From Aureobasidium sp. EXF-3400 (lineage: Eukaryota > Ascomycota > Dothideomycetes > Dothideales > Saccotheciaceae): a stretch of 64,000 nucleotides of DNA. Shown piece after piece: positions 11,436 through 21,539 of this stretch. The notes under the pieces were generated by a model. That model was not told the origin of the DNA. It made no database searches and worked only from the letters and a program-made list of their open reading frames with translations. Each line of letters begins with the position of its first letter. The stretch's first letter is position 1. The position numbers and the translations under genes were made by a program. The stretch spans positions 1-64,000 of the forward strand of contig SWBL01000063.1 in NCBI GenBank assembly GCA_024195585.1, given 5' to 3'.

Positions 11436-11996
11436 AGCCTTCTGCTGCAGCTAGAGTTGTATGAAGTGGCAGGAAACACTATATACCCCCATCTCTGTCT
11501 GAGAAAGCTAGCTTTATGGCAGACTACGAATGAAAGATGAAAGCATCGTCTTATCAGATATCAAATTGTCCTTTCTGAAATGTGTCATATCGAGCAGTGT
11601 GGAACATCGCACAAAGGTGTCGTGACAGTAGCGTATGACGAAGTAGAACGAGGAATCAGTTCAATAATTCTGCGACTCAAACCCCCTTCAGCGAATGCAT
11701 AGGAATATCTGCGTACTTTACTGGCATTCCCCATAGAGAAAGATGATCGTTTCCTGCATGAATGTATGTATAGTCACTCAAAAATTTGTCAACCTGATGG
11801 TAATAATTAATCTTTTGATTGCAGTGGAACAAAGAAAATACTATAGTGCTAGGTAAAAAGCATCCATCGCTCGCTATATACAAGGTTTTGTTGCAAAAGG
11901 CAACTTCTATTCTACACTCCATTGAACAAACTCAACAACTTCATGGCCAGGCATTACCCTTCATCAACAGGTAGTAACATCGCCTTCTTCCACAAT
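11436..11996. other. Convergent intergenic region, DLH / VTC4-like gene
   Basis: 561 bp between two gene ends. It is A/T-rich around 11760-11890. No gene, RNA or repeat recognised. Confidence 0.5.
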
Positions 11997-14402
11997 CTAC
12001 TTCAACTCACCCATACCAAACACAGAATGAGTCTGGTTAGAATGGTGACCATGGTGATGCTCAGCATTATGCTTCATCTCCTGATACTTGAAGATAAAGT
12101 TGAGAATCAGCGCAACAAACAGTCCCACACAAACAACCACAGGACCAGTGAGTGCGTCAAAGTCTTTACCGCTTCTCTGTTGAATGAGTCTTGAACGCCA
12201 TTGATATACACCCCAGCCCCAGACACCGGTAAACACTGCAGCAAGTGTATAAACCAATGCCAACGCACGAGCGATATTGTTGTGTTCGCCGGCTGCGTTG
12301 AAGAGACCCAGACTCAGAGAGGCGAGAAGCACGGTAATGTGCTGCCATTTGATAAAGGTGCGTTGGTTGGCGAGCCACACTTTGGCTTCAACCTTGACAG
12401 GTCCTTGGTCTTTGATCCAGTATTCTGGCTTTTGGACGCCGGGGGGTAGAGGCATGTCGCGGTCGCGGCGGTTGCGTGCGTACTTGGAGGTGGAGAAGGA
12501 GGGGAAGAGGATTTGCAGGCCGGATTGGGTGGTGGCTTGGGGGATCTCGGTGTTATGGGCTTGACGGCCGTCGTCATCGGAGTCTGGTTCGTCGGCGACA
12601 GCTGTCATGCCGGTGGGTTGAGAGCGAGCGACGCTTCCGAGAGATTGGCCGCCCATCTTCATGGCGCTTTGACGAGAGGCGCGACGATCGAGGTAGCTGC
12701 CGGTCTTGTCTGTAGGCGAACCAACAGGTGAGATGCTGCCAGGCTTGTATGATGAGTGACTCTTGCTCTTCATCAAACTGCCAACGGCCAGCTCGTCTTG
12801 TTGTTGCTTCAGCTTCTTGGCCTGCTCCTTCTCAAAGGCCACCTCGGGGTCTTGACGGATGTCCTCCTCTAGCGTGGAAAGCCAGAAGGGGAAGGTGTTG
12901 ACATTGTCTTCGAAGAGAGAAGCAACACCGTGGACGAATTTGGAAAACTTGGCAGCCTCCTTGACCAAGTGAGAGTTCATGAGGTCGTCAATCCATTCAT
13001 AATGCTTGTCGTTCTTGACCTTGATCTCAAGGACTGCGTGAGGGAAGGTGGCGAGTTCGCCCTTGCGGATGGACTTGAAAGGCCACTCCATCTCGGCGTC
13101 GTCAATGTCTCTGCGGTGCCAGTCTTCAGGATCACGGCAGGGACGGTCAGGATCGATAGCATCTTCCCTGATGAAGGCGAGGTTTGTGTCGATAGAGATT
13201 CTGATTCTGTCGTCGCCGGGGATTTGGAAGGCGGTACGGGTGTAGTTTGCACGAATGACAGGCTGCAAGTCGTGGTCCTTGATGAAAGACTGGATGTCGT
13301 TGACGCCCTTCTTGAAGGATTCGAGAGCCTCTTCGCCATAGCGAGACGAGCGCTTCTCAATGGCCTTCTCCATGTGGTATTCGCCCTTGATAAAGGGCTG
13401 GATGTACTTGTCCTTGATAGGGAACCTCTCGTCGGCGCTAGAGTTCTCGGTCTTGACAGTCTTCTTCTCAAGCATAATCTCGGGCTTCTGGGACAGCTTG
13501 CCGTACCATCTCAGACGAAGGTTGGAGGCGTCAGTCTTGTGCTCGACCTTGTTAGAGTAGAGGTTGAAGTCGGGGTTGTCAAAATAGATGGAGGTGATGG
13601 AAGGGTCTTGCTGGGAGCCGTCGGCGACCTTCTCGGTCTGGGGGTTGTAGACAAGGACGGGCAGACGACGGAGGATGATGGTCTTGACTTCGAGAAGGTT
13701 GTCCATGTGGACCCAGAATTTGTGGGTGATGTAGCTCTCCTCAGCAGCGATAGATTCAACAAGCGAGAGAGGACGATCCTGGCCCTCAAGGTTCTGGCGA
13801 GCGAACGAATACATGGCCGACAGACGGTAGAGTAGGGGTGAGTAGTCCTCGTTGTTGAAGGGAACGTCAGCCATTCTGGACTTGACCAGAGGGCGGATGC
13901 TCGAAACGCGGCCACCTCTCTTGCGGTCATGCTTCTTTGCGATCTTGAGGAAGCCAGTGTAGTTGATGCGGCTGTACTTTTCCAGTTCGTTGATGTCCTT
14001 TGTAATCTTGTCCAGCTCTTCAATGACCTCCTTCAGAATACGCTTCCTCTCGCCGTCCGAGGGCGAGGGCTTCTTTGCAGCAGCAGCATAGGAGGCAGGG
14101 GGAGTGTCGTTCGAAGGAGAGTCCTTGTCCTGGACGGCTTTGGCGACGGGGTCCAGCTTGGACTCGCATTTGGCGGTGCGGTCGCGCAGCTTCTGGTAGG
14201 TCGACTTGTGGAAGGTCGTGACCTTTTCCAGCTGGGAATTGACGAGTTCGGCATAGAAGGCTTGGGCATCCTCGTCGGTCCAGGCGTCGTCCTTTCTGCT
14301 CGAGTCGTCCTCTCTCAGCAGCTTCTTGAGCTTGGCGTAGTCAATGTACGATTCGCGCCACGGTTCGTACACGGCATTGCGCAGGGTCGTGCCAAACTTC
14401 AT
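11997..14402 (-). CDS. VTC4: Vacuolar transporter chaperone polyphosphate polymerase subunit (Vtc4-like)
   Basis: The VTC complex makes polyphosphate from ATP and moves it into the vacuole. 801 aa, single exon. Domains in order: SPX (about 1-170; KLKKLLRED, YSRINYTGFLKIAKKHDRKRG, with the basic KKHDRK inositol-pyrophosphate surface), the tunnel-shaped polymerase domain (about 220-500), a low-complexity linker (about 520-660), and a C-terminal DUF202 unit with three membrane segments (about 700-785). Residues that match the yeast Vtc4 active site by my alignment are present: Lys240 (LEVK), Arg296/Arg298 (RLRWYG), the lysine in LEKK, Arg389 and Arg401 (YTRTAFQ, RIRISID), Glu459 (AVLEIK), and Lys485/Lys488 (AKFSKF). 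That favours catalytic Vtc4 over accessory Vtc2/3; the DUF202 start EAKVWLANQRTF is the part that looks more Vtc2-like. Confidence 0.82.
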   Translation of the reverse strand: MKFGTTLRNAVYEPWRESYIDYAKLKKLLREDDSSRKDDAWTDEDAQAFYAELVNSQLEKVTTFHKSTYQKLRDRTAKCESKLDPVAKAVQDKDSPSNDTPPASYAAAAKKPSPSDGERKRILKEVIEELDKITKDINELEKYSRINYTGFLKIAKKHDRKRGGRVSSIRPLVKSRMADVPFNNEDYSPLLYRLSAMYSFARQNLEGQDRPLSLVESIAAEESYITHKFWVHMDNLLEVKTIILRRLPVLVYNPQTEKVADGSQQDPSITSIYFDNPDFNLYSNKVEHKTDASNLRLRWYGKLSQKPEIMLEKKTVKTENSSADERFPIKDKYIQPFIKGEYHMEKAIEKRSSRYGEEALESFKKGVNDIQSFIKDHDLQPVIRANYTRTAFQIPGDDRIRISIDTNLAFIREDAIDPDRPCRDPEDWHRRDIDDAEMEWPFKSIRKGELATFPHAVLEIKVKNDKHYEWIDDLMNSHLVKEAAKFSKFVHGVASLFEDNVNTFPFWLSTLEEDIRQDPEVAFEKEQAKKLKQQQDELAVGSLMKSKSHSSYKPGSISPVGSPTDKTGSYLDRRASRQSAMKMGGQSLGSVARSQPTGMTAVADEPDSDDDGRQAHNTEIPQATTQSGLQILFPSFSTSKYARNRRDRDMPLPPGVQKPEYWIKDQGPVKVEAKVWLANQRTFIKWQHITVLLASLSLGLFNAAGEHNNIARALALVYTLAAVFTGVWGWGVYQWRSRLIQQRSGKDFDALTGPVVVCVGLFVALILNFIFKYQEMKHNAEHHHGHHSNQTHSVFGMGELK

Positions 14403-14613
14403 TTTGCTGTCTTCTCAGTCAATCGCGACAAATACTATGACTTTCGACAGTCCTGCTGAGGAAAGAGAATTTTGGTCAAGTTCAATGGATTGAACATGGA
14501 CGATGCTATGTCACTGCCGCGACGCCAACCAATCACCGACGCCCAGCCTTGCATGTGGCCTGCCTTTCCATTTCCTCTCTTAATTTACCAATTCCACCCT
14601 CTCTCGCATCATT
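14403..14613. promoter_or_regulatory. Compact divergent promoter VTC4-like / Nudix
   Basis: Only 211 bp separates two divergent start codons, so both promoters share it. A CCAAT-type pentamer (CCAAT at about 14528) is present. A link to phosphate control is conceivable, but I see no CACGTG/CACGTT Pho4-type site here. Confidence 0.45.
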
Positions 14614-15927
14614 ATGTCCGACACGGAGACCCAGAGTGCCTCGATTGAACATCTCCATAACACTCTTACTTGGCTGAAGAACAATCCATGTCCTTATGTT
14701 GCTGGTCCAGAATCAACAAAGAAACGTGCATCAGTCGCCTTGATCGTGCGCATACAGCCGTCTTATGCCCATCAGCCGGATAAGGCCGCCGTTCCCGCCG
14801 ACAGCATTGATTCTTTCTTTGCCCAAGACTGGGTTAAACATGGACAAGCTGAGGTTCTCTTCATAAAGCGTGCTGCTAGAAAGGGTGATCGATGGACTTC
14901 TCATGTCGCACTGCCTGGTGGTAGACGCGATCCTGAAGACAGAGACGACCAACATGCTGCCGTTCGCGAAGCGGTCGAGGAAGTAGGCATTGACCTTTCA
15001 GACCGTAACTGTATCGCTGTTGGAAACCTTCCTCAAAGGATAGTCACGACCAGCTGGGGCCGTGTACCACTAATGGTCCTGTGTCCTTACATCTTCCTTG
15101 TTACCCGTCATGATCTTCCACCGCTACGCTTGCAACCCACCGAGGTCGCTTCGACCCATTGGGTTCCTATCAGCTCGCTTCTTGATCCCGGCCAACGTAC
15201 TGTTCATACAGAGGATGTCAGCAACAGGTTAGCCAACCAGGAGACAGGTATCAAGAAATGGGCATTGGCAGGAATGCTTGGTAAAATGGAGTTCAGCGCT
15301 ATCCAGTTGCTTCCTACAGAGAGTTTTTACTGCCACGAGTCACCTACTGATGACTCCAATCGACACAATTCTGCGCCACCCAGAAACATAATCAAGAGAC
15401 TGATCAATCTCACTCATTCGCCAGAACTGCCTCCTCCGCCGCAATATCAACCGCTTATCTTATGGGGATTGACGCTAGGAGTAGTGGCTGACTTCCTCGA
15501 TTTGCTACCACCTCACAACGCGCTGGAGCTGTGGACGTATCCCACATTTACCATGCCCGATGTCCGACTGGTGATATGGCTCACGACTTATAATTTCAGA
15601 GAGAACAAGCGATTGCAACTCGAATCGGAGAATCGCTCAGGACCACCTGCTGCAGCTGTCGAAGAAGGTCTAGACGCTGTTTTATTACCAGATGACGAAC
15701 GCTGCAATGAAATAGGCATGGGAGGGTTGAGTTCTGGACGCAGCTTGAGGGGCCAATCATTTGAGAGTGCTGTCGGGACTATGTTGGAAGGCTACTATGC
15801 TTGTATGAGAAGGGGAGTGACATATGCTTTGGCATGTCGAGTTTTTGGCATGGCCACTATCGCGGCATTACTATGGTCCAGGAGATCTTTTCCGATGTCC
15901 CTCGCCAGATTTGGTAGACATAGATAG
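14614..15927 (+). CDS. Nudix hydrolase, CoA-diphosphatase-like, with C-terminal hydrophobic segment
   Basis: Hydrolyses a nucleoside diphosphate linked to another group; the subgroup motif points to CoA or related substrates (inference). 437 aa, no intron. The Nudix region begins at VALIVRI (about 41) and the box runs from LPGGRRDPEDRDDQHAAVRE to AVEEVGID (about 100-128). The two-residue longer spacing in the box and the PGGRRDPED start resemble NUDT7/PCD1-type enzymes. After the roughly 200-residue Nudix part there is a long extension not usual for the family: a hydrophobic patch at about 285-300 (LILWGLTLGVVADFLDLLPP) and another close to the C-terminus (about 405-425, GVTYALACRVFGMATIAALLW) followed by basic residues, which could be a tail anchor. 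Divergent from the VTC4-like gene. Confidence 0.85.
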   Translation: MSDTETQSASIEHLHNTLTWLKNNPCPYVAGPESTKKRASVALIVRIQPSYAHQPDKAAVPADSIDSFFAQDWVKHGQAEVLFIKRAARKGDRWTSHVALPGGRRDPEDRDDQHAAVREAVEEVGIDLSDRNCIAVGNLPQRIVTTSWGRVPLMVLCPYIFLVTRHDLPPLRLQPTEVASTHWVPISSLLDPGQRTVHTEDVSNRLANQETGIKKWALAGMLGKMEFSAIQLLPTESFYCHESPTDDSNRHNSAPPRNIIKRLINLTHSPELPPPPQYQPLILWGLTLGVVADFLDLLPPHNALELWTYPTFTMPDVRLVIWLTTYNFRENKRLQLESENRSGPPAAAVEEGLDAVLLPDDERCNEIGMGGLSSGRSLRGQSFESAVGTMLEGYYACMRRGVTYALACRVFGMATIAALLWSRRSFPMSLARFGRHR

Positions 15928-16260
15928 CGCGTCTCTATACCGGAGAAACTAGATTTGTGGTATGATGTAAACGATAATATAGATCTGTGGATAATAAACA
16001 GAGAACAGACTCATGACATTGCTGACCATTTGATGGCTTCGGAGTCGTTTTCCGTGTTGGGCTTCGGTGCATCTGCGACCGAGAAGATTCCCCCAAAAGG
16101 CTGAAGTCGTCGGCTATTGACCCTCATGCGTCGGCAACCCGAAGGTACAAGGATGGCGACTGTCCACTTCTTGTCGTCGCTCTCCTCTTCTGCCAGTCTA
16201 GTCTCTAGTCCTGTAGTCCACCTTTCCATCGACCCTTCACGCCACTGAGAGCCGACAAAA
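15928..16260. other. Intergenic region Nudix / CYB2-like
   Basis: 333 bp with an A/T-rich 3' flank (15970-16005) and the promoter of the next gene. No gene seen. Confidence 0.5.
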
Positions 16261-17894
16261 ATGGGCAAGGTTTACACTTACGACGAAGGTAGGCACGCTT
16301 GAACTTGGACACCCCACAACAACCCCAAGGCTGATTGCCCCCACCACGAACAGTCTCTCAACACAGAAGCGAAGACAGCTGTTGGGTCATCCTCTACGGC
16401 AATGTCTACGATGTAACCAAATTCGTACCCGAGCACCCTGGCGGCGCGAAGATCATCCTCCAACTGGCCGGCCAAGATGCAACCGAAGAATACGACCCAA
16501 TACACCCTCCCGGTATCCTCGAAGAGACTCTAGCACCTGAATGCAAGCTAGGAACTTTCGACGCCAGTACTCTGCCTTCGGTGGAGAAGTCTCCTGTGGA
16601 TGAGGACAAGGTTGATGAAGAGGCCATCATGCCATTGGATCATTGTCTAAACATGGACGACATCGAAGCCGTGGCCACGAAAAAGATGAGCAAGAAAGCA
16701 TGGGCATACTACTTCTCAGCTGCCGATGACTTGAGGTCCAAGGCCTTGAACAATACAGTATACAGCAGTATCCTGCTACGCCCGCGCGTCTTTGTCGACA
16801 TTACAAAGTGTGACACCAGCACCACTATCCTAGGCAACAAGGTCAACATCCCGCTGTTCGTTTCTCCCGCCGCAATGGCAAGGCTCGGACATCCAGATGG
16901 TGAACACGGTATAGCAAAAGCGTGCAATACATTCGGCGCCTGCCAAATCATCTCCAACAACGCATCCCAAACACCCGAACAAATCCTCGAGGGCGCACCC
17001 GCAGATCAAGTCTTTGGCTGGCAACTCTACGTCCAAAACGACCGTAAGAAGAGCGAAGACATGCTCGTCCGCATCAACGCACTCCCTCAAATCAAATTCA
17101 TCGTCCTAACCCTCGACGCCCCCGTTCCCGGAAAACGCGAACATGACGAACGAGAAGGCAAAAACGTCGGTGCCAATCTACCCATCCGCAGCGCACACCA
17201 ACAAGGCAGTGCAAGCACCACCTCCTCCGACCCCAAAAAGGGTGGAAACAGCGGTAGTGGCAGTGTAGCCTCTGCAATGTTCGCCGGCACAGCAGGAGAT
17301 TTGACTTGGAAAACCACTTTGCCTTGGCTGGCAAAACACACCAAACTGCCTATTGTGCTGAAAGGATTGCAAACGCATGAGGATGCTTACATAGCTTCTT
17401 TGTATGCTCCTCAAGTGCAAGGAATCATTCTGTCAAACCATGGCGGTAGAGCTGCAGATACGGCACCGCCTTCCATTCACACTCTTATCGAGATACGCAA
17501 GTATTGTCCTGAAGTATTCGACAAGATTGAAGTCTGGGTTGACGGCGGCATCAAACGCGGTACCGATGTCGTCAAAGCTTTATGCCTGGGAGCCAAAGCC
17601 GTAGGAATGGGCAGAAACGCCCTCTTCGGCCTCGGCGCAGGAGGAACAGAAGGCGTAGAGAGAGTATACGAGATTCTCAAAGCTGAGATTGAGACAACGA
17701 TGCGTTTGCTCGCTGTTGAGAAAGTCGAGGACTTGGGACCTCAACATGTGAGTTTTGTTCTTGCTCCCTTCTAAACCATTGTATCGTTTTACTGACTTTG
17801 ACTGTAGATCAATGCTAAAGCTGTGGAAAGAGATATCTATGATGGTCCTGCTGGTCTTGAGAAATTGGGCATGTGGCTCAAAGCTAAATTGTAG
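16261..17894 (+). CDS. Flavocytochrome b2-type FMN-dependent L-2-hydroxyacid (lactate) dehydrogenase
   Basis: Cytochrome b5 domain fused to an FMN alpha-hydroxyacid dehydrogenase; the family model is yeast Cyb2, which oxidises L-lactate and passes electrons to cytochrome c. Three exons: 16261-16288, 16354-17747, 17808-17894; introns of 65 and 60 nt; 502 aa. Heme ligands fit His37 (HPGG) and His60 (DPIHPPG). FMN domain: Tyr129, Tyr235 (QLYV), Lys346 (LKGLQT), His372 and Arg375 (SNHGGR), all at positions equivalent to the Cyb2 active site. A Gly/Ser-rich insert (about 290-315) replaces the protease-sensitive loop. Unlike Cyb2, the protein begins directly at the b5 domain ([10 protein letters not shown]) with no bipartite mitochondrial presequence, so a cytosolic or non-lactate role is possible. 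The last exon adds the usual C-terminal tail wrapping the FMN domain. Confidence 0.9.
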
Positions 17895-18406
17895 AATTGA
17901 TAATTCTATAAACTATACCAATATTGTAACCCTTTTTTCTTCAAAGACAAAGTATGTCCTTGTTTGTGCATCTTCTGATTCTGACATCTACCATGAGTGC
18001 TTTGCACTCCTTGCTTGTTCTTCAGACCAAAACAATGCTGATGATATATTTTCGACTTAAGTCTCGTCGCAGTAACTCCTAGCTCACCGACGCCTTCTCC
18101 AAACTCCCATGCCTTTTTTCTGTTTCCATCTGCTAGGATGTTCTTATCGTTGTTTGCTTGTACAATAGAGTTCAATCAGCTTAAGACTCAATTTAGTTGC
18201 TTTTCCGCCAGAGTCAAGAACATTTATCCGAGTGTTGCTCTGGCCTCTAGACGTGAGAAACTAGTCCGGACAAAGCATGTCTGAAAGGGATACTACAGCT
18301 GCGTAGAGATCGGGTGGTTTGAGACGACAATACCATCGAAACGGTTCGCAAAACAACAACAGTCACATCCAATACCTGTATAGCAAAACTTTGACAAAAC
18401 AGAGAC

Positions 18407-18434
18407 CCCCCTAGCCGCCGTATTGCTAGGAGGG
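18407..18434. repeat. Short inverted repeat (hairpin) near the tRNA-like element
   Basis: CCTAGC (18410-18415) faces GCTAGG (18425-18430), extended by CCC/GGG across a one-base bulge. The loop is 9 nt. It sits about 75 bp from the tRNA-like element. Function unknown. Confidence 0.5.
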
Positions 18435-18510
18435 AAAGAGGAAAGCCCGTAAGCTTTTCTTCCTTATTGGTGTCGTGCGAGGATTACTGGGACCCCTCAT
18501 GGCCAAATCC

Positions 18511-18589
18511 CGGCGACACCGGGGATCGAACCGGTGGACTCGGGCTGTTGAGTGGCAGGAACACTACTTGACCGCTGCGCCATCCCACC
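18511..18589 (-). ncRNA. tRNA-like Pol III element, probably a degenerate tRNA
   Basis: Read on the minus strand, this 79-nt segment has an A-box-like TGGCGCAGCGG and a B-box-like GGTTCGATCCC at normal spacing. A 7-bp acceptor (GGTGGGA with TGTCGCC) forms with one mismatch and two G-U pairs, and the D stem (GCGC/GTGT) forms with two G-U pairs. The anticodon arm does not fold properly: only CTG/CAG pairs around an 8-nt loop, and no U33-anticodon register fits. The T stem also has an extra C. No T-run follows the 3' end. I therefore call it tRNA-like, either a decayed tRNA or a tRNA-derived SINE head, and give no amino acid. Confidence 0.5.
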
Positions 18590-20561
18590 GGTTCGACGAG
18601 GATGACGCAAACTTACAAACATATAATGCCATAAGCAGTGAAGGGGATCTCGACAGATCTTCCACTGCTACCAATGAGACTGCCCTTTGACATTGCTACA
18701 TAATCGGCAACTTATTTTGCACGACAAGTACTCTTTCTTTGTCCTTTGCAATGAACAATGCTAGCATATCGTACGCAGGTAGATCTTGATGTATAAGATA
18801 GATCGAGTTGAGGACAACAGCACCTCAGCGGGTGCAAGATCCATATCTGATATGATATTAGAAAAGGGGGTGGCATGTCGAAGGTGCCGATGCAGACCAC
18901 CGGAGCAGCCATACCAGCTCTTCGATTGGAAAGAAGTATGTCAAGGTGGTGTGAGTGCCTGAAAGCATCGAGCGCGTGTGTTTCGTGAGTGATCATAGAA
19001 AGTGAAGGAAGCGAGTGCGTGAGGTCTAACACCATCCTTGGCGTCGGGAGCGCGAGAGTGGTGCCTATAATTCACAGCTCCAGCGCCGTCAGCTTTCCTT
19101 TCTTCTTCATCTCACTCACCTTCTTCTTCCTCCAACCACACTTGTCGCCAACCTGGGCCGTCTGCGTTTTGTCGCTTCTAGAGCTGCGTTCCAGCTCGCC
19201 CCCATCCTCGTTTGGGGTTGCCCGGTCTTCTTCCTCGTTGTCTCCCCTGAGTCGGCGTTCTTCTTTGTTCGTTTTGCATCATTCTCGCGCCTTGCCCAGG
19301 TCACGTCTGCTACACTTTGTCATCTTCTTCATCGTTTGCGCCTCTGCTGCGCACTGCCCCATCTTTCTTACTCCTTCGCCCATGGTCTTCCGCTTCACCC
19401 GCGGTGTAAAGGGAGTCATGGCGCCGCGCACCCCTCATTCTACGTTGCCCTCACTCTTCGGGGTGTTGATTTCTGGATGGCGGCAGCACCTCTTTAGGTG
19501 TTGCACGACCTTGGCTGATCGTTGCTAATAGGCCTCGCCTACGTGTGTCCGCCGAAGAATCAAAACCTGGACTTTCAGCCAGTCACTATACCCGGATCTG
19601 ACTCCTTTAGCCGCAAGGCCTGGGGAACTCGGAGGCCGGGGCGTGGCAACCAGACTGTCGCGGACTGTATCCAGCAGCGGAGGGTCCGATCCTCTGTCCT
19701 AGCCGGGTGTCTGCCCACGCAGATGCCCAATGGTGGTCCACTGAAATTTGTGATACGGAAGCGGCAGCACAGTGGGGAGAGCACAAGACGCAAGTAACCC
19801 GCTGGAGTGAGCTGTAACGGCAGATCTTCAGCGGTCTAGCACCATAGTACCGCAAGGGAAACGGTAGTCTTGTCAAACAAAACAATCAGTCCCTCATCAA
19901 TCTGCTCAACCAGACTGGGGCTCGCATGTCGACTGGATAGCCATTCATCGTCTGCATCATGTGCGATACCGAAAGGGAGGTCATGATGTTGGCCTGTTTG
20001 GCTATTCGAAAATGCGAGGCTGGTAGAGTGGCGTGGAACTCTACCGGTGGACAGTCGGCACAATTTTTGGAACTTTCCAGTTGACTCTCTTCTGAGAGTT
20101 GACACAACATCTTTTTCATCGTCGAACTGGCTTCTCAGCCAGGCGTCGGAGAAGAATCCTCCATATACCAGTATACGTTGACTTGTCGTCTGTCTCGCTC
20201 GTCGTCCATGTCTCTCGTCTTGCTCCTGTCCATATGCTGACGTCTTTCTGTTCAACATATATGAGTGTGTGGCTTCTCTGGTCAAAGGTACAACCGTCTG
20301 GATCCTATCATCAAACACATTGCACTCGCTGCCTTACTGACAGGATACTTAGTGTGTCATGTCTTGGTCATCGCTTTTCCGACCTCGCCAGGTTGTTACA
20401 AGAACACGAGCTGTCGTTGGAACAAAGGCCGCCGCCCGTGCGGAGAAGACAGTGTATTCTCATATGCAGAAGTCATGAGGTATAGCGACCTCGGCCATCT
20501 TTACCACGGCCATCATCATATACCTATTCATCTACCCATAATAAGCAGATTCAAGGAAGCA

Positions 20562-21366
20562 ATGCCTCCAACAGTCCCCGCCCACGTCTTCAACGCACTC
20601 AAGCGCTTCACCTCCTGCGATGTACGTCAAACCCATTCCCCTCTCACCACTACAACCAGCTGAACCATCCATCCACAGGTCGGCGATGCCCTCGTAAAAC
20701 TAAACGTCCGCTACGGCGGCTACCTCCACGGCCTCAAGATGTTCTCTCCCCACCAACAAGCTGGCGAGATAAAACTCTTCGGACCCGCGTATACAGTACA
20801 AATGGTCGATGCCAACGATACCACCTCTCCCAAGCCATCACAACATTTCGTAGATGGAATCAGCAAAGATGAGGTAGTGTTTATCTCACAACCTAAAGGA
20901 TTTTACTCGGCTTGTTGGGGTGGATTGATGAGTACCAGGGCAAAGTACCTGGGTGCTCAGGGTGTGGTTGTGGATGGCAATTTCAGGGATTTGAATGAGC
21001 ATAGGGAAATGGGGTTTCCTGTTCGTATCTTTTCCTCCTATCAAATTTGAAAGAGACATGCTGACTTGATATGCAAAATAGGTTTTTGGCAAGGGCACCT
21101 CAGCACTGGGATCTAATACTTTTACCAGAGCTTCTGGGCTTAATGTTCCTGTGCAATTTACTTCGGAAACACAGCAAAGGCCTTTGACCATCAATCCTGG
21201 AGACTTGATTCTTGCGGATTTGGATGGGGTTGTTGTTGTTCCGGTTGAGCATGCGGAAAAGTGTTTGCAGATTTGTGAGGAGAGGTTTGAGATTGATGAG
21301 AAGACTATGGAGGCCTTGAAAGCTGGAGAACCTATGGGTGCTACGCTTGCTCGTTTGAGGAAGTAG
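20562..21366 (+). CDS. RraA / 4-hydroxy-4-methyl-2-oxoglutarate aldolase family protein
   Basis: Small metal-dependent aldolase/decarboxylase-fold protein; bacterial relatives either cleave HMG-type oxoacids or inhibit RNase E, and fungal copies are largely unstudied. Three exons: 20562-20621, 20679-21020, 21082-21366; introns of 57 and 61 nt, both phase 0; 228 aa. Seen: CDVGDALVKL at the N-terminus, GPAYTVQM, the diagnostic GGLMSTRAKYLGAQGVVVDG then FRDLNEHREMGFPVFGKG (metal and substrate-binding Arg-Asp pair), and GDLILADLDGVVVVP. The second splice joins GFP to VFGKG exactly. Length matches the family. Convergent with the aldo-keto reductase downstream. The start ATG is the first in frame after stops near the splice-compatible region; a longer in-frame extension upstream lacks family sequence. 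Confidence 0.88.
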
Positions 21367-21376
21367 TGTGTGTGAA

Positions 21377-21405
21377 AGAGAGAGAGATATATATACATAT
21401 ATATA
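21377..21405. repeat. AG/AT microsatellite
   Basis: A run of GA repeats passes into a TA-rich run (ATATATATACATATATATAT) directly downstream of the RraA-family stop codon, in the convergent 3' region. Confidence 0.7.
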
Positions 21406-21539
21406 TTCTGTTAATGTGTATGACAAGCTACAGAATTTTGTTTGCTGAGCTAACCACTTCAGCCGATTATAAACGACATCGACTTCCTTGCAGATGGCAA
21501 ATTGGGCTACCAAAAGCAAATTACAGGAAGATGTTGATC

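Larger units (their letters stand above)
17895..20561. other. Large region without a recognised protein gene
   Basis: About 2.7 kb. It contains the tRNA-like element and hairpin listed separately, a C/T-rich stretch (about 19080-19340, many CTTCTTC runs), a perfect-looking 9-bp hairpin at 19483-19504, and a GC-rich block at about 19600-19830. Several open frames exist (18989-19528 and 19522-19797 on plus, 19836-20318 on minus) but their translations are Ser/Arg-rich or low-complexity and I recognise none. It might hold a non-coding RNA or long leader of the RraA-family gene. Confidence 0.45.

Noticed and set aside
12930..13835. 301-codon open frame on the plus strand inside the VTC4-like gene
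   Set aside because: It is exactly antisense to the conserved polymerase domain, and its Val/Leu/Asp-heavy translation is what codon bias of the real gene produces in that frame.
19522..19840. Possible SRP (7SL) RNA: GGAAGCGGCAGCA resembles the domain IV tetraloop region and CTGTAACGGC resembles the Alu-domain motif
   Set aside because: The two motifs are in the wrong order on the same strand and the helix 8 pairing fails, so I only report a possible structured block.
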